From: Mesorhizobium qingshengii
GTDB lineage: Bacteria; Pseudomonadota; Alphaproteobacteria; Rhizobiales; Rhizobiaceae
Direction of reading: 5' to 3'
Assembly (NCBI RefSeq): GCF_027563465.1
Contig: NZ_JAPFQA010000019.1
Location: 29,415-93,414 of the forward strand
Length of the DNA: 64,000 nucleotides
In this document: positions 54,797-63,368 of the stretch, one piece after another
Numbering within the stretch: position 1 is the first letter of the stretch
Layout of the letters: each line of letters opens with the position of its first letter
Made by a program: the position numbers and the translations under genes
Notes under the pieces: generated by a model
Database searches by the model: none
Told to the model about the DNA's origin: nothing
Seen by the model: the letters and a program-made list of their open reading frames with translations, nothing else

Positions 54797-56218
54797 TCAG
54801 ACCAGGCTTTGCGCGCGCTCCCACTCGGCGATGTAGTCGCGGGTAAGAGGCACGGTATCGACGCGCTTGCTCAGCTGGATCTGAAAGACGACGAGCCCCG
54901 AATGACGGAATGCAGCCTCGCAACCAGCCAGGTAAAACTCCCACATCCGGCAGAACCGCTCGTCGTAGATCGCAGCGATGCGATCGCGGTTGGCAATGAA
55001 CCGCTTGCGCCAGTCTTTCAGCGTCTCGGCGTAGTGCAGCCGCAGCACCTCGATGTCGGTGATATGAAGTCCAGCACGCTCGATGGCTGGCACGATCTCG
55101 GACAGCGCCGGCGTGTACCCGCCAGGGAAAATGTATTTGCGAATCCAGGGGTTGGCCGCCCCCGGCCCGGCGGCGCTGCCGATCGTGTGGATCAACGCCA
55201 CGCCGTCGTCCGAAAGCAGATCTTTTATCTTTGCGAAATACTCGCCGTAATGCCCAACGCCGACGTGTTCGAACATGCCAACCGATACGATGCGTTCGTA
55301 ACGCCCGTTCTCGTGTCGATAATCCTTGAGCAGGTACCTGACGCGTTCATTCAACCCGACGTTGTGGGCGCGCCGGTTGGCATAGGCATGCTGCTCTGTC
55401 GACAGCGTCACCCCGGTGACGTCGACATCGGCATTGCGTGCAAGGTGAAGGGCCAATCCACCCCATCCCGAGCCGATGTCGAGAACGCGCTGGCCGGCCC
55501 GTAGCAGAAGCTTGGCTGCGATATGCCGCTTCTTCTGATCCTGGGCCTGCTCCAACGTGTCGTCAGGCGACATGTAGTAGGCGCAGGAGTATTGGCGATC
55601 CGCGTCGAGGAACAGCTCGTACAACAAATCTGAAAGATCGTAGTGGTGAGCCACGTTGGCGCGTGAGATCGAAACCGGATTGTGCTGCGTCAGGCGTCGG
55701 CCCAGGCGTCGGCCAATCGCCTGAGCGCGTTGGACCCAATGTCCTGTGCTCCAGCCGAGATTGGCGAAGCAGAGATCGAGCAGGTCATGGATTCCGCCGT
55801 CTTCAACGACGAGCGTGCCGGCCATATAGGCTTCGCCTAGCGCCAGATCGGGATTGAGAAACAGACGCCGCACCGTGGCTTGATCTGTGATCCGGATAGT
55901 AACTGACGGCTCGCCATGACCGACGTCGCAGGCGCAGCCGTCGGGTGTCACCAAGGTCAACGTGCCGTTGCGGATGATGCGGCGAAGCAGGCTCCGCAGC
56001 AAGAACGTGCTTGCGCTGGCTCCGGCGCCTTGCTTCCGGGGCACGATTGCTTGCGGCAGACATACGCCATCGGCGGCCGCGTCAGGCGACATCAAGGTGG
56101 ACGAGCTCCGCTGGCCTCCAGCCGTACTGTGATGCTCGTGCACGTGATCCTCGGTGGCCGGACCGTGGTCGCACCGGCCAGAAGGGACCGTGCGTTCGTT
56201 GAGGATGATCTGTTCCAT
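54797..56218 (-). CDS. cfa: Cyclopropane-fatty-acyl-phospholipid synthase
   Basis: A 473-residue enzyme that adds a methylene from S-adenosylmethionine to unsaturated acyl chains of membrane lipids. VANVAHHYDLSDLLYELFLD-type segment (RANVAHHYDLSDLLYELFLD), YSCAYY, the SAM site VLDIGSGWGGLALHLA, EHVGVGHYGEYF and FPGGYTP are all typical. A 70-residue His-rich extension precedes the usual start. A FixK-type box and a Cys-rich gene lie upstream, and the Cys/His-rich-DUF2933-ICMT-FtsH genes follow, so Cfa probably starts a membrane-protection operon. An extra SAM synthetase is at 36104. Confidence 0.94.
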   Translation of the reverse strand: MEQIILNERTVPSGRCDHGPATEDHVHEHHSTAGGQRSSSTLMSPDAAADGVCLPQAIVPRKQGAGASASTFLLRSLLRRIIRNGTLTLVTPDGCACDVGHGEPSVTIRITDQATVRRLFLNPDLALGEAYMAGTLVVEDGGIHDLLDLCFANLGWSTGHWVQRAQAIGRRLGRRLTQHNPVSISRANVAHHYDLSDLLYELFLDADRQYSCAYYMSPDDTLEQAQDQKKRHIAAKLLLRAGQRVLDIGSGWGGLALHLARNADVDVTGVTLSTEQHAYANRRAHNVGLNERVRYLLKDYRHENGRYERIVSVGMFEHVGVGHYGEYFAKIKDLLSDDGVALIHTIGSAAGPGAANPWIRKYIFPGGYTPALSEIVPAIERAGLHITDIEVLRLHYAETLKDWRKRFIANRDRIAAIYDERFCRMWEFYLAGCEAAFRHSGLVVFQIQLSKRVDTVPLTRDYIAEWERAQSLV

Positions 56219-56390
56219 TTTTGCCTCATGCTGCCGTTTGTCATCAGGGCGGCACCCGACGACACGGACTTGAGCTTTCGATGTGGATTCTTCGTGGGCG
56301 TCGGCAATACCGGTCGCCGGACGGCTTGGTCCTTGCGATGGCTATTGCGAACATCCGACTCTGCCGGCTTTAAATAGCCGGCAGCCGATT

Positions 56391-56819
56391 TCAGGCGATC
56401 GGAGGTCGCAACATGTCGGGCGAACCCGACTCACTGCCCGCGGACGCAACAAAGGCCAAATGATGAACGATCCGAGCTGGCGAGGGCAGTTCCACCGCCG
56501 TGACCAATCCCGCAGGCGCGTGGCAAGCTGTTCCACAGCAGCAGGCGCCTGTGCAGGGGACTAAGGGAAGGCTGTGGCTCTGGTGTGCGTTGCTTGTCGA
56601 GGCGTCCCATACCGTCGACGAAGAACTCTGAGTTTCGAAGCCACCAATACCCGCGACGAGGTGATTGGGGACGGCGGTCGGCCCTTCCGCCCTGGCATGG
56701 CCGGTCGACAACAGCAGGCTCACCAAGAATAACGCCAGCAGAAACATGTGCCCCGCCGCTGCCCCATTCGGCTGCGCCGCAACTGCACACGCTTTTGCAG
56801 GCATATTGGTCATAACCAT
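56391..56819 (-). CDS. Cys-rich exported small protein (paralogue of the one at 13947)
   Basis: A 142-residue protein with an N-terminal signal (FLLALFLVSLLLSTGHARA). The mature part holds a Cys-rich cluster VPCTGACCCGTACHAP near 88-103 and ends GSPDMLRPPIA. The plan and the LRPP ending match the protein at 13947-14336. I know no family name. Function unknown; copper binding is a guess. It is upstream of cfa by about 170 bases and has a FixK-type box in front. Confidence 0.65.
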   Translation of the reverse strand: MVMTNMPAKACAVAAQPNGAAAGHMFLLALFLVSLLLSTGHARAEGPTAVPNHLVAGIGGFETQSSSSTVWDASTSNAHQSHSLPLVPCTGACCCGTACHAPAGLVTAVELPSPARIVHHLAFVASAGSESGSPDMLRPPIA

Positions 56820-56843
56820 CCCACATAAGGTTCTCTAGATCGA

Positions 56844-56885
56844 TACCACCGGATTTTGACACCGGGCGCTTTGATCTGCGTCAAG
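56844..56885 (-). promoter_or_regulatory. FixK/FNR-type box upstream of the Cys-rich gene and cfa
   Basis: TTGATCTGCGTCAA at 56872-56885 is a perfect TTGA-N6-TCAA site. The minus-strand hexamer TGGTAT at 56849-56844 lies at the class II -10 position; it matches the -10 consensus only partly. Confidence 0.75.
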
Positions 56886-57594
56886 AAACCTTGGTTAGCC
56901 GAAACTATCCGGGCAGGCAGGATCTGCGAAACGGCAGCCGTGACCGGACTAGCCTAAGGCATGGAGCCTCTTTCGACCAGCTCAATCGCGAAGATTGAGT
57001 TCGCCGACGAGGTCAATCCGGTTGCGGCAGTTGCAGCTTCCAGGAAATTGCCCGAAAATGGTCTGCTGTAGAGTGCGGGCGGATTCTTTCGGTTAGAGTG
57101 GCCGATCAACAAGGAGTCGAAGGGCCGACGTGGGCTGTGGGCGCAAAATGGCGCGGTCGACCTCACCGGATGCGCGGCGAGGTCCTCAAACAGCGTAGGC
57201 TCACAAGCCCAGTCGTATATCGACTCCCGCGGCACGCCGAGCCGCGGGTCTTGAGATGAGGCCCCCGACAAGCCGATGCGCACCAGTCTTGAGGATGACA
57301 TAGCAAATCGTTTCCGCGGTGTGTTGCATGGTTGGCGTGGAGCTCATATCGGGGTCGACGAAGGGGCATAGCGCGGTGTCTCCATCAGATCTCATGACCG
57401 AGAGGGGCCGTCGTTCGCGAATGGTCCGGGATGGGCGATGACGCGAGGTCACTTCCGGCAAAGATTGTCTCAGGCTAGGAAAACTGAGCGGCACGGCCTT
57501 GGGAAATCTTAACCGCGATTGAACATCGGCCCATCGGCGACGGTCCGAACCAATCGATATCGATTAGGAGGACGCCTTTGAGTCGTCGGGCGCC
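56886..57594. other. Gene-poor region, unidentified open frames
   Basis: About 700 bases. Minus-strand open frames at 56954-57301 and 57201-57494 overlap in different frames. Neither has a clear ribosome-binding site or a recognisable product. The first reads smoothly (LVRIGLSGASSQDPRLGV), so a decayed gene is possible. Confidence 0.35.
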
Positions 57595-57822
57595 CTATTG
57601 CCTGCCTGCCCCGCCTCTCCTTCCCGGCCAGTCGGCAAATGCAAGTACCCAAAGCCCGATCAGATTCACAAGCGGAATGACCGCTAGAACCGACCAGAGT
57701 GGCGACAAGCCAATACGCCTGAGGATCCTGCCGATCGGATAGAGAAGTACCGTGATCATCACGGCGAAGACGACCCAGTGGCCGAGGTCGTATCCGGTCA
57801 TATCGATCCAATCCCTCATCAT
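57595..57822 (-). CDS. Small membrane protein, unknown
   Basis: A 75-residue protein with two helices (GHWVVFAVMITVLLYPIGRIL; LWSVLAVIPLVNLIGLWVLAF) and a basic end. AAGGAAG lies just upstream of the ATG at 57822. Its layout matches small membrane proteins of the YqaE or phospholipase D N-domain sort, but no family is certain. A FixK-type box with a -10 TAAAAG at exact spacing stands upstream, so it is likely induced by low oxygen. Confidence 0.7.
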   Translation of the reverse strand: MMRDWIDMTGYDLGHWVVFAVMITVLLYPIGRILRRIGLSPLWSVLAVIPLVNLIGLWVLAFADWPGRRGGAGRQ

Positions 57823-57884
57823 TTGCTGTCTTCCTTTGTCCCTGGCTGCCACAGCCGCGTATCACACTCGGCATGGGCGAGTAG

Positions 57885-57926
57885 CTTTTACGGTGATTTC
57901 GGTAAAACCGCTTTGACGCGAATCAA
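57885..57926 (-). promoter_or_regulatory. FixK/FNR-type box and -10 of the small membrane protein gene
   Basis: TTGACGCGAATCAA at 57913-57926 fits TTGA-N6-TCAA. The minus-strand -10 TAAAAG is at 57890-57885, exactly at -12 to -7 when the box is at -41.5. Confidence 0.8.
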
Positions 57927-58018
57927 ACACAAGGTGTGATGCCACACCCCTCCGGCGCTTTGGACCCTCATGGGCTAACGACAATGTGACCGTCCCAGAC
58001 GCCGGACCACGACGCCGG

Positions 58019-58310
58019 TCGGGCGGCACCCAGGCTGATGAACATCTCGACAGACTCGGAGCCCGAGATCGAGAAAAAGGCACCCACGCCTCCCCTATGG
58101 CAGCCCGGGCAAGCAGCGTCTTGCCGGTACCCGTCGGACCAACCAGCAGCACGACCTTCGGCTCATGTGAGCCCAGCCTCCCGTAGCTTTCGGATCCTTG
58201 AGAAACGAGACCACTTCCGTGACCTCGTCTCGCTTAATCCACTCCTGCCCTGTCGGCGAAGCTGGTCTTGATCTCCTGTTCGATAAAGAAAGTGGACACC
58301 ATTAATCGAG
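58019..58310 (-). pseudogene. ftsH fragment
   Basis: Minus-strand frames read EQEIKTSFADRAG, then after a frameshift VLLVGPTGTGKTLLARAAIGEA, then after another shift a remnant of the FSISGSE segment. These correspond to residues about 150-240 of FtsH (intact copy at 51601-53490). Only the start of the AAA domain survives, and several frameshifts are present. Confidence 0.78.
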
Positions 58311-58389
58311 CCCAGATTGATTCAGAGCAAAGTCAGGCTCTCGGTGATAGGGCATGCTGTCCCGGCACCAAGGTCGCGGAAGAACAAAA

Positions 58390-58773
58390 ATGGACAGCAA
58401 GACCGGCACACATGCCTGCTGCGGCCAGGTCGCAAAGGAGACGATCGCACCCCCAGCTGTTGGAAAGCGGGAAGTTGCGCCGGTTCCGAAGATTACGGCA
58501 AAGCCCTTGCCATTCTCGGCAAGAGCAGCCCAGTCCCACTGCGATGGCAAGCTGCCTCACCGCGGGGAATTCTCTGGCCCTGTCACCCTCTTCTTTCGTG
58601 TGAAGGAAGCGTCGATCACCTCTGCCAATGATTCAGACTTCGGTTTGGGCAGATTGGTCTTCACCAAGAACATCGCGCGCGTCAATAATCCAGATTTGGC
58701 GGATAGGCCAACGCGACAGCGTCTGTCAGGATATCCAAAACCCGACGAAATAGTACGAGGAGAGCGACCATGA
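58390..58773 (+). CDS. Tentative small protein coupled to the epimerase gene
   Basis: A 127-residue open frame starting MDSKTGTHACCGQVAKE. Its TGA overlaps the ATG of the epimerase by ATGA, the arrangement of translational coupling. A near-FixK site (one mismatch) is at 58317. The N-terminus with a CC pair resembles the leaders of copper proteins, but the rest matches nothing I know and no strong ribosome-binding site is seen. It may be a real gene or chance. Confidence 0.35.
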   Translation: MDSKTGTHACCGQVAKETIAPPAVGKREVAPVPKITAKPLPFSARAAQSHCDGKLPHRGEFSGPVTLFFRVKEASITSANDSDFGLGRLVFTKNIARVNNPDLADRPTRQRLSGYPKPDEIVRGERP

Positions 58774-59870
58774 AGCCGGACGGGGATATCATTTTGATCA
58801 CTGGTGCCAACGGCCGGATCGGCACTGCCGTGATGCGCGAGTTGCGCAAGACCTTCTCCAACGTCGTCGGCTTCGATCTCCAGTCTCCTCCTGATCCGCC
58901 CGAAGGCTGCACCCGGATTCCGGTCGATATCACCTCGGACTCCAGCGTGACCGAAGGACTGCGCATCTTGCGTGCCCATCACGGCGATCGCATCGCCTCG
59001 GTGATCCATCTGGCCGCATATTACGATTTCATCGGTAAACCGAGCCCGATGTATGATAAAGTGACGGTCAATGGTACCAGGCGCTTGCTGGCTGGCCTAC
59101 GCGTCGGGTTCGACGTGCAGCAGTTCGTCTTCTCCTCGACCATGCTGGTGCACAAACCCGGCGAGCCGGGCATATTCATCACCGAAGATTGGCCGATCGG
59201 CCCCACCTGGGCCTACCCCGAATCGAAGGTTCGCACCGAGGCGATGATCGCTGCGGAGCGCGGTGACGTGCCGACGGTGATGCTGCGCTTTGCCGGCGTC
59301 TATGACGATGGCTGCCATTCGCCGCCCCTGGCGCATCAGATTCAGCGGATCCACGAACGCCAGCTTGAATCGCATCTTTACGCCGGCTCAACATCGCATG
59401 GCACAGCCTATGTTCATATGGACGACGTGGTGGAGGCGATCGCCCGCACCGTGGCACGCCGCACCAAGCTGGCGGCAGAGACAGCGATCCTGATCGGCGA
59501 GCCCGACACACTGAGTTATGACGAGTTGCAACACTCCTTCATGCGGCAGATCCATGACGAGTCTTACGAGGAGCTCAGTGTACCGGGGGCAATCGCCAAG
59601 ATCGGCGCGTGGGTTGAGGACAATGTCCTCGGTCAGAAACCTTTCATCAAGCCGTGGATGATTGACCGCGCCAATGACCATTACGCGCTGGACCCGAGCC
59701 GGGCGAAAAAACTTTTGGGCTGGGTACCGAAGCACACCCTGCGTAAGACGATCCCGAAAATGGTGGCGGCACTCAAGGCCGATCCGCTGGCTTTTTACCG
59801 AGAAAACGGCCTGGAGCCGGCCGAATGGATGCTGGCCAACGCGGAAGCGGCAAAACAGGAGCAGATGTGA
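58770..59870 (+). CDS. NAD-dependent epimerase/dehydratase-family protein
   Basis: A 366-residue short-chain dehydrogenase of the extended type. The nucleotide loop ITGANGRIGTAV is at 9-20, the DxxS/SST region reads FVFSSTMLVHKPGEP, and the catalytic YxxxK is TWAYPESKVRTE. The C-terminal part binds the substrate, often a nucleotide sugar, but the substrate here is unknown. The stop overlaps the start of the following fusion-protein gene by one base. Ribosome-binding GAGGAG lies before the ATG. Confidence 0.88.
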   Translation: MKPDGDIILITGANGRIGTAVMRELRKTFSNVVGFDLQSPPDPPEGCTRIPVDITSDSSVTEGLRILRAHHGDRIASVIHLAAYYDFIGKPSPMYDKVTVNGTRRLLAGLRVGFDVQQFVFSSTMLVHKPGEPGIFITEDWPIGPTWAYPESKVRTEAMIAAERGDVPTVMLRFAGVYDDGCHSPPLAHQIQRIHERQLESHLYAGSTSHGTAYVHMDDVVEAIARTVARRTKLAAETAILIGEPDTLSYDELQHSFMRQIHDESYEELSVPGAIAKIGAWVEDNVLGQKPFIKPWMIDRANDHYALDPSRAKKLLGWVPKHTLRKTIPKMVAALKADPLAFYRENGLEPAEWMLANAEAAKQEQM

Positions 59871-61558
59871 TGACAAGAGATCATTCAGGTCACGCCGGTC
59901 ACGCTGCGGCGCCGCAAGCGGCGACCGTCAAACCGACCAGAACCGGCGGTGGCAAGACTTACACCTGCCCGATGCACCCCGAGATAAAGCGCAGCGAACC
60001 TGGCAGTTGCCCGATCTGCGGCATGACGCTGGTGGAAGAGCCCGCGCGAAGCGCGACCGTACTCGCCATGCAAGATCACACGATGACGTCCATGACCAGC
60101 GAGATGAAGGGCCATACAATGCCCGGCGTGGCAGCGGTCGGGATGGGCGACATGATGGGTGAAGCGCACCGCGCGATGCTCTGGCCGCATTACGTGGCGA
60201 TGATGCTGGGTTTCTGGATGATCACCGCGCCATCCACGCTGGGCTACCTCAGCAATTTCGTGCCCGACGTCAACCAACTGCGGGTGATGGCGGAGCGCGG
60301 GCTGACGCCGTTTGCGCATCGTAACATGGAAATGACCATCAGCGATGCGGCCAGCGGCGTTCTGATCGTGATCTTCGGCTATCTGTCGGCCAACGCCCAG
60401 CGCCGTTATCCCTGGGCGCAATGGGCGAATGCGGTGGTCGGCGGCTGGCTGCTGGTGGCGCCCCTGGTGTTCTGGACACCGCTGCCCGAGGCCTATGCCA
60501 ACGGCACCTTGGTCGGCAGCCTGGTGATCGCCCTTGCCGTACTGATCCCGATGATGCCAGGGATGAGCATGGAGGGGATGATGGGCAAGCCCGACATTCC
60601 GCCGGAATGGGGCTATAATCCGGCAAGCTGGCTGCAACGAGTGCCGATCGCGGCATTTGCGCTGCTCGGGTTTTTGATCGCGCGCTACATGACCGCCTAT
60701 CAGCTTGGTCATATCGACAGCCAATGGGATCCATTCTTTGCCGGTGAAAACGGCCTGAACGGCACCGAGACCATCATCACCTCGTCGGTGTCAAAGGCCT
60801 GGCCGGTTGCCGACGCCGGGCTGGGGGCGCTGGTCTATGCGCTGGAGATCGTGATGACCTTCATGGGCGGCAAGGACCGCTGGCGCACCATGCCTTGGAT
60901 GGTGCTGGCGCTGGCGCTGCTGATCGTTCCGTTGGGGGTTGTCAGCATCTATTTTGTCATCATCCAACCAATCGTCATCGGCACCTGGTGCACACTGTGC
61001 CTGATCGCAGCGTTGGCGATGGCGCTGATGATCCCGTTCTCGATGGATGAATTCGTGGCAATGGGACAGTTTATGGTCAAATCGACGCGCGCCGGCAAAC
61101 CGTTCTGGCGCACCTTCTGGACCGGCGGCGCGATCGAGGGCGGCAGCGACGACCATGCCCGCGGCGTGCTGGCCCCAAAGGGGCAGATGTTTGCACAATC
61201 CGCTCGCGGCGTAACCTTCCCACCGGCGCTCTTGGCCAGCATCGCTATCGGAATCTGGCTGACCTTTACCCGACTCAGTTTTGGGAGCACCGGCGGCATG
61301 GCCAACAGCGACCATCTGGTCGGTCTGCTGGTGGTGACCTTCTCGATCATCGCCTTCGCCGAGGTGACGCGCGCAGTACGTTTCCTGAATGTCCCCGCCG
61401 GGGCGTGGCTGATCGCAGCTCCCTGGCTGCTGGACGGTGCCGCATCGACGCTGGCGCAGGGGGCCAGTGTCATTGCCGGACTGTTGCTTGTCGTGCTCGC
61501 AATTCCGCGCGGATCTATCCGCAATTCATATGGGGGCTGGAATGTCTACGTGGTTTGA
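59870..61558 (+). CDS. Heavy-metal-binding/SPW/VKOR fusion membrane protein
   Basis: A 562-residue membrane protein. Residues 31-54 are a heavy-metal-binding domain (YTCPMHPEI, then CPICGM), as in copper pumps. Two SPW-type repeats (HYVAMMLGFWMITAP near 107; QWANAVVGGWLLVAP near 184) follow. Residues about 258-400 are a VKOR domain with the active-site CTLC (374-377). The last part has another SPW-like repeat (GAWLIAAPWLLDG). The loop Cys pair of usual VKORs is not visible. The gene starts in the stop of the epimerase and overlaps the cytochrome gene. Likely role: disulfide or quinone redox at the membrane; this is inferred. Confidence 0.85.
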   Translation: MTRDHSGHAGHAAAPQAATVKPTRTGGGKTYTCPMHPEIKRSEPGSCPICGMTLVEEPARSATVLAMQDHTMTSMTSEMKGHTMPGVAAVGMGDMMGEAHRAMLWPHYVAMMLGFWMITAPSTLGYLSNFVPDVNQLRVMAERGLTPFAHRNMEMTISDAASGVLIVIFGYLSANAQRRYPWAQWANAVVGGWLLVAPLVFWTPLPEAYANGTLVGSLVIALAVLIPMMPGMSMEGMMGKPDIPPEWGYNPASWLQRVPIAAFALLGFLIARYMTAYQLGHIDSQWDPFFAGENGLNGTETIITSSVSKAWPVADAGLGALVYALEIVMTFMGGKDRWRTMPWMVLALALLIVPLGVVSIYFVIIQPIVIGTWCTLCLIAALAMALMIPFSMDEFVAMGQFMVKSTRAGKPFWRTFWTGGAIEGGSDDHARGVLAPKGQMFAQSARGVTFPPALLASIAIGIWLTFTRLSFGSTGGMANSDHLVGLLVVTFSIIAFAEVTRAVRFLNVPAGAWLIAAPWLLDGAASTLAQGASVIAGLLLVVLAIPRGSIRNSYGGWNVYVV

Positions 61559-62090
61559 AGCCAGGCATTGGGTCCGCCATGCGCTTGTCACTGTCGGCGT
61601 GCTGGTGGTCGGCGGCATGGTGGCCGCAGTGGTGGTGATTTATTCGGGCGCATTCAACGTGGCGGCGACGGTGGAGGATTCCGCAGCGCTGAAATGGTTG
61701 CTCATCACTGTTCGCGAGGCCTCCATCGAGACGCATTCGCGCGACGTTGCGCTGCCCAGCCCCGCTGTGACCGCGGATCGTGACAATGGCTTTCGCATCT
61801 TCCGGCAGCAGTGCGCGATGTGCCACACGCCGGTTGGCCAGACGCCAAATCCGATGGCCGCCGGCTTTAACCCGCGGGCCCCCACCTTTGGTGCCGACGC
61901 TGACGACATGAGCGCCGAAGAACTGTTTTGGGCAACGAAAAACGGCATTCGCTTCACCGGTATGCCCGCCTGGGGTCCGTCGTTCAGCGATAAGGAAATC
62001 TGGGACGTGACCGAATTCCTGATGACTTTGCCCAAAATGTCCGCCGCTGAGTATGACGCTTTGGACCGTCGCGTTCCGGCCGAACGCTAA
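61542..62090 (+). CDS. Membrane-anchored c-type cytochrome
   Basis: A 182-residue protein with one N-terminal anchor (VTVGVLVVGGMVAAVVVIYSG) and a single haem motif CAMCH near 88-92. The later segment FTGMPAWGPSFSDKEIWDVTEFL supplies the axial Met of a class I cytochrome c. The ATG at 61542 lies inside the end of the fusion-protein gene, 16 bases before its stop, suggesting tight coupling. It may accept electrons from the VKOR or quinone side. Confidence 0.87.
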   Translation: MSTWFEARHWVRHALVTVGVLVVGGMVAAVVVIYSGAFNVAATVEDSAALKWLLITVREASIETHSRDVALPSPAVTADRDNGFRIFRQQCAMCHTPVGQTPNPMAAGFNPRAPTFGADADDMSAEELFWATKNGIRFTGMPAWGPSFSDKEIWDVTEFLMTLPKMSAAEYDALDRRVPAER

Positions 62091-62420
62091 GACGGGCGGT
62101 GTCAAGCCCGGCCAGATCGGTGGCTACAGCCATTCGGGCGCTTGGGTGACTGGCGCGTGTAAGGGTGGCGCGATGAGCACTTCACCTTGCGGGCTTGGCG
62201 GCGAACTGGCCGGCCCTGCCTGCGGCTCAAATTCGACGTAAGTCCACGTCAAGAAGCTGAGCGGCAACAAGATGTTGATCATCCGTGAGCCAGATCGCTC
62301 CGACGCGGCATCGGTCAGCGGCTTGCAGCCGCCGGCTGGCGGATTTCGCCTTTCGCGAGCGAACCCTAAGATGGCTTGGCGCGCAGGAAGAATGCGGCTC
62401 TCTGCGGCACAGTATCCGAA
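62091..62420. other. Intergenic region
   Basis: About 330 bases between the cytochrome gene and the FixK-type box. I see no gene that I trust. Confidence 0.4.
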
Positions 62421-62434
62421 TTGATGCGGATCAA
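62421..62434 (+). promoter_or_regulatory. FixK/FNR-type box upstream of the PNPOx-like gene
   Basis: TTGATGCGGATCAA matches the site perfectly. It is 105 bases before the gene start. A TAAAAT at 62448-62453 could be a -10 but is nine bases nearer than class II spacing would place it. Confidence 0.65.
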
Positions 62435-62538
62435 CGCCAGCCGTCGATAAAATGCAGAAATTGGAAAATGCTAGTTTCTGTAGGGATGATTGCGCCTATG
62501 GCGAGGCCTGCGAGCGGAAGGAAACCACGGGAGATAGG

Positions 62539-62988
62539 ATGATGAATGTGCGTATGCTATCCAATCTCGAATGCACGAGGTTGCTGGCGGCCAATCGCGT
62601 CGGCCATCTGGCATGCGCGAAGGACGGGCAACCCTACGTCGTATGCTTCAACTACGCCCACGCGGACAATCACCTGTATGCGTTTTCCTTACCGGGCAAG
62701 AAGATCGACTGGATGCGGGCAAATCCCTTGGTGTGTGTCCAGGTCGGCGAACACGGTCAGGGGCGCGGATGGAGAAGCGTGGTGGTTGACGGCCGCTATG
62801 AGGAACTGCCTGACCGGATTGGCCACAAGCTTCAGCGCGATCACGCGTGGTCGGTTTTGAGCAAGCACGCGGACTGGTGGGAGCCCGGTGCCCTCAAGCC
62901 GGTCATGCCTCCGGTAGCAGACAGCACGCCGCACGTGTTCTTCCGGATTCTCATCGAAGAGGTGGCGGGCCGAGAAGCAAGTGAATAG
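62539..62988 (+). CDS. Pyridoxamine 5'-phosphate oxidase-like flavin-binding protein
   Basis: A 149-residue split-barrel protein. The start VRMLSNLECTRLLAANRVGHLACA and PYVVCFNYAHADNHLYAFSL fit the PNPOx/flavin reductase-like family, which binds FMN or F420-like cofactors. GGGAG lies upstream of the paired ATGs at 62539 and 62542. Many such proteins are stress-induced (for example by low oxygen or nitric oxide). A FixK-type box stands upstream. The specific reaction is unknown. Confidence 0.85.
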   Translation: MMNVRMLSNLECTRLLAANRVGHLACAKDGQPYVVCFNYAHADNHLYAFSLPGKKIDWMRANPLVCVQVGEHGQGRGWRSVVVDGRYEELPDRIGHKLQRDHAWSVLSKHADWWEPGALKPVMPPVADSTPHVFFRILIEEVAGREASE

Positions 62989-63294
62989 CAGTCCTGCGCG
63001 CCATGAATAAAAATGCCACGACAGGCCTATACTATTTGAAATGGTCTGCGACCAAGCTGCCTAGGGCTTAGAAAGCTTGCTCCCCAAGGGCGGCATGCCC
63101 CGTCTCGAAGTGCCCGATGTATTGTAGAAAGCACCGCCTTTTTTTCCAGACAAACAACGCGCTCGTTCTTCGCGCGCTTTTAGCGTGACGTTATCATCGG
63201 ACCAAGCGCTTTCTGCGAACATTGCCACGCCTCTCAAATATGGCGCTAGCGACGTGCGAGACTTTGGCTGCAATAGCGCGCAAAAAGTGCCGGT
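62989..63294. other. Intergenic region
   Basis: About 300 bases before the FixK-type box of the antiporter gene. No gene or strong structure recognised. Confidence 0.4.
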
Positions 63295-63308
63295 TTGACG
63301 TGGATCAA
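63295..63308 (+). promoter_or_regulatory. FixK/FNR-type box upstream of the amino-acid antiporter
   Basis: TTGACGTGGATCAA is a perfect TTGA-N6-TCAA site, 61 bases before the ATG at 63369. No clear -10 is visible at the class II distance. Confidence 0.65.
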
Positions 63309-63368
63309 AGCCATCAGCCCGGTTGTGCTACCAAAGCTCGCCAAGGCCCTCGAATACGGGAGAAATCC

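Noticed and set aside
56954..57301. Minus-strand 115-codon frame
   Set aside because: Reads smoothly but has no ribosome-binding site, no recognisable domain and overlaps another open frame.
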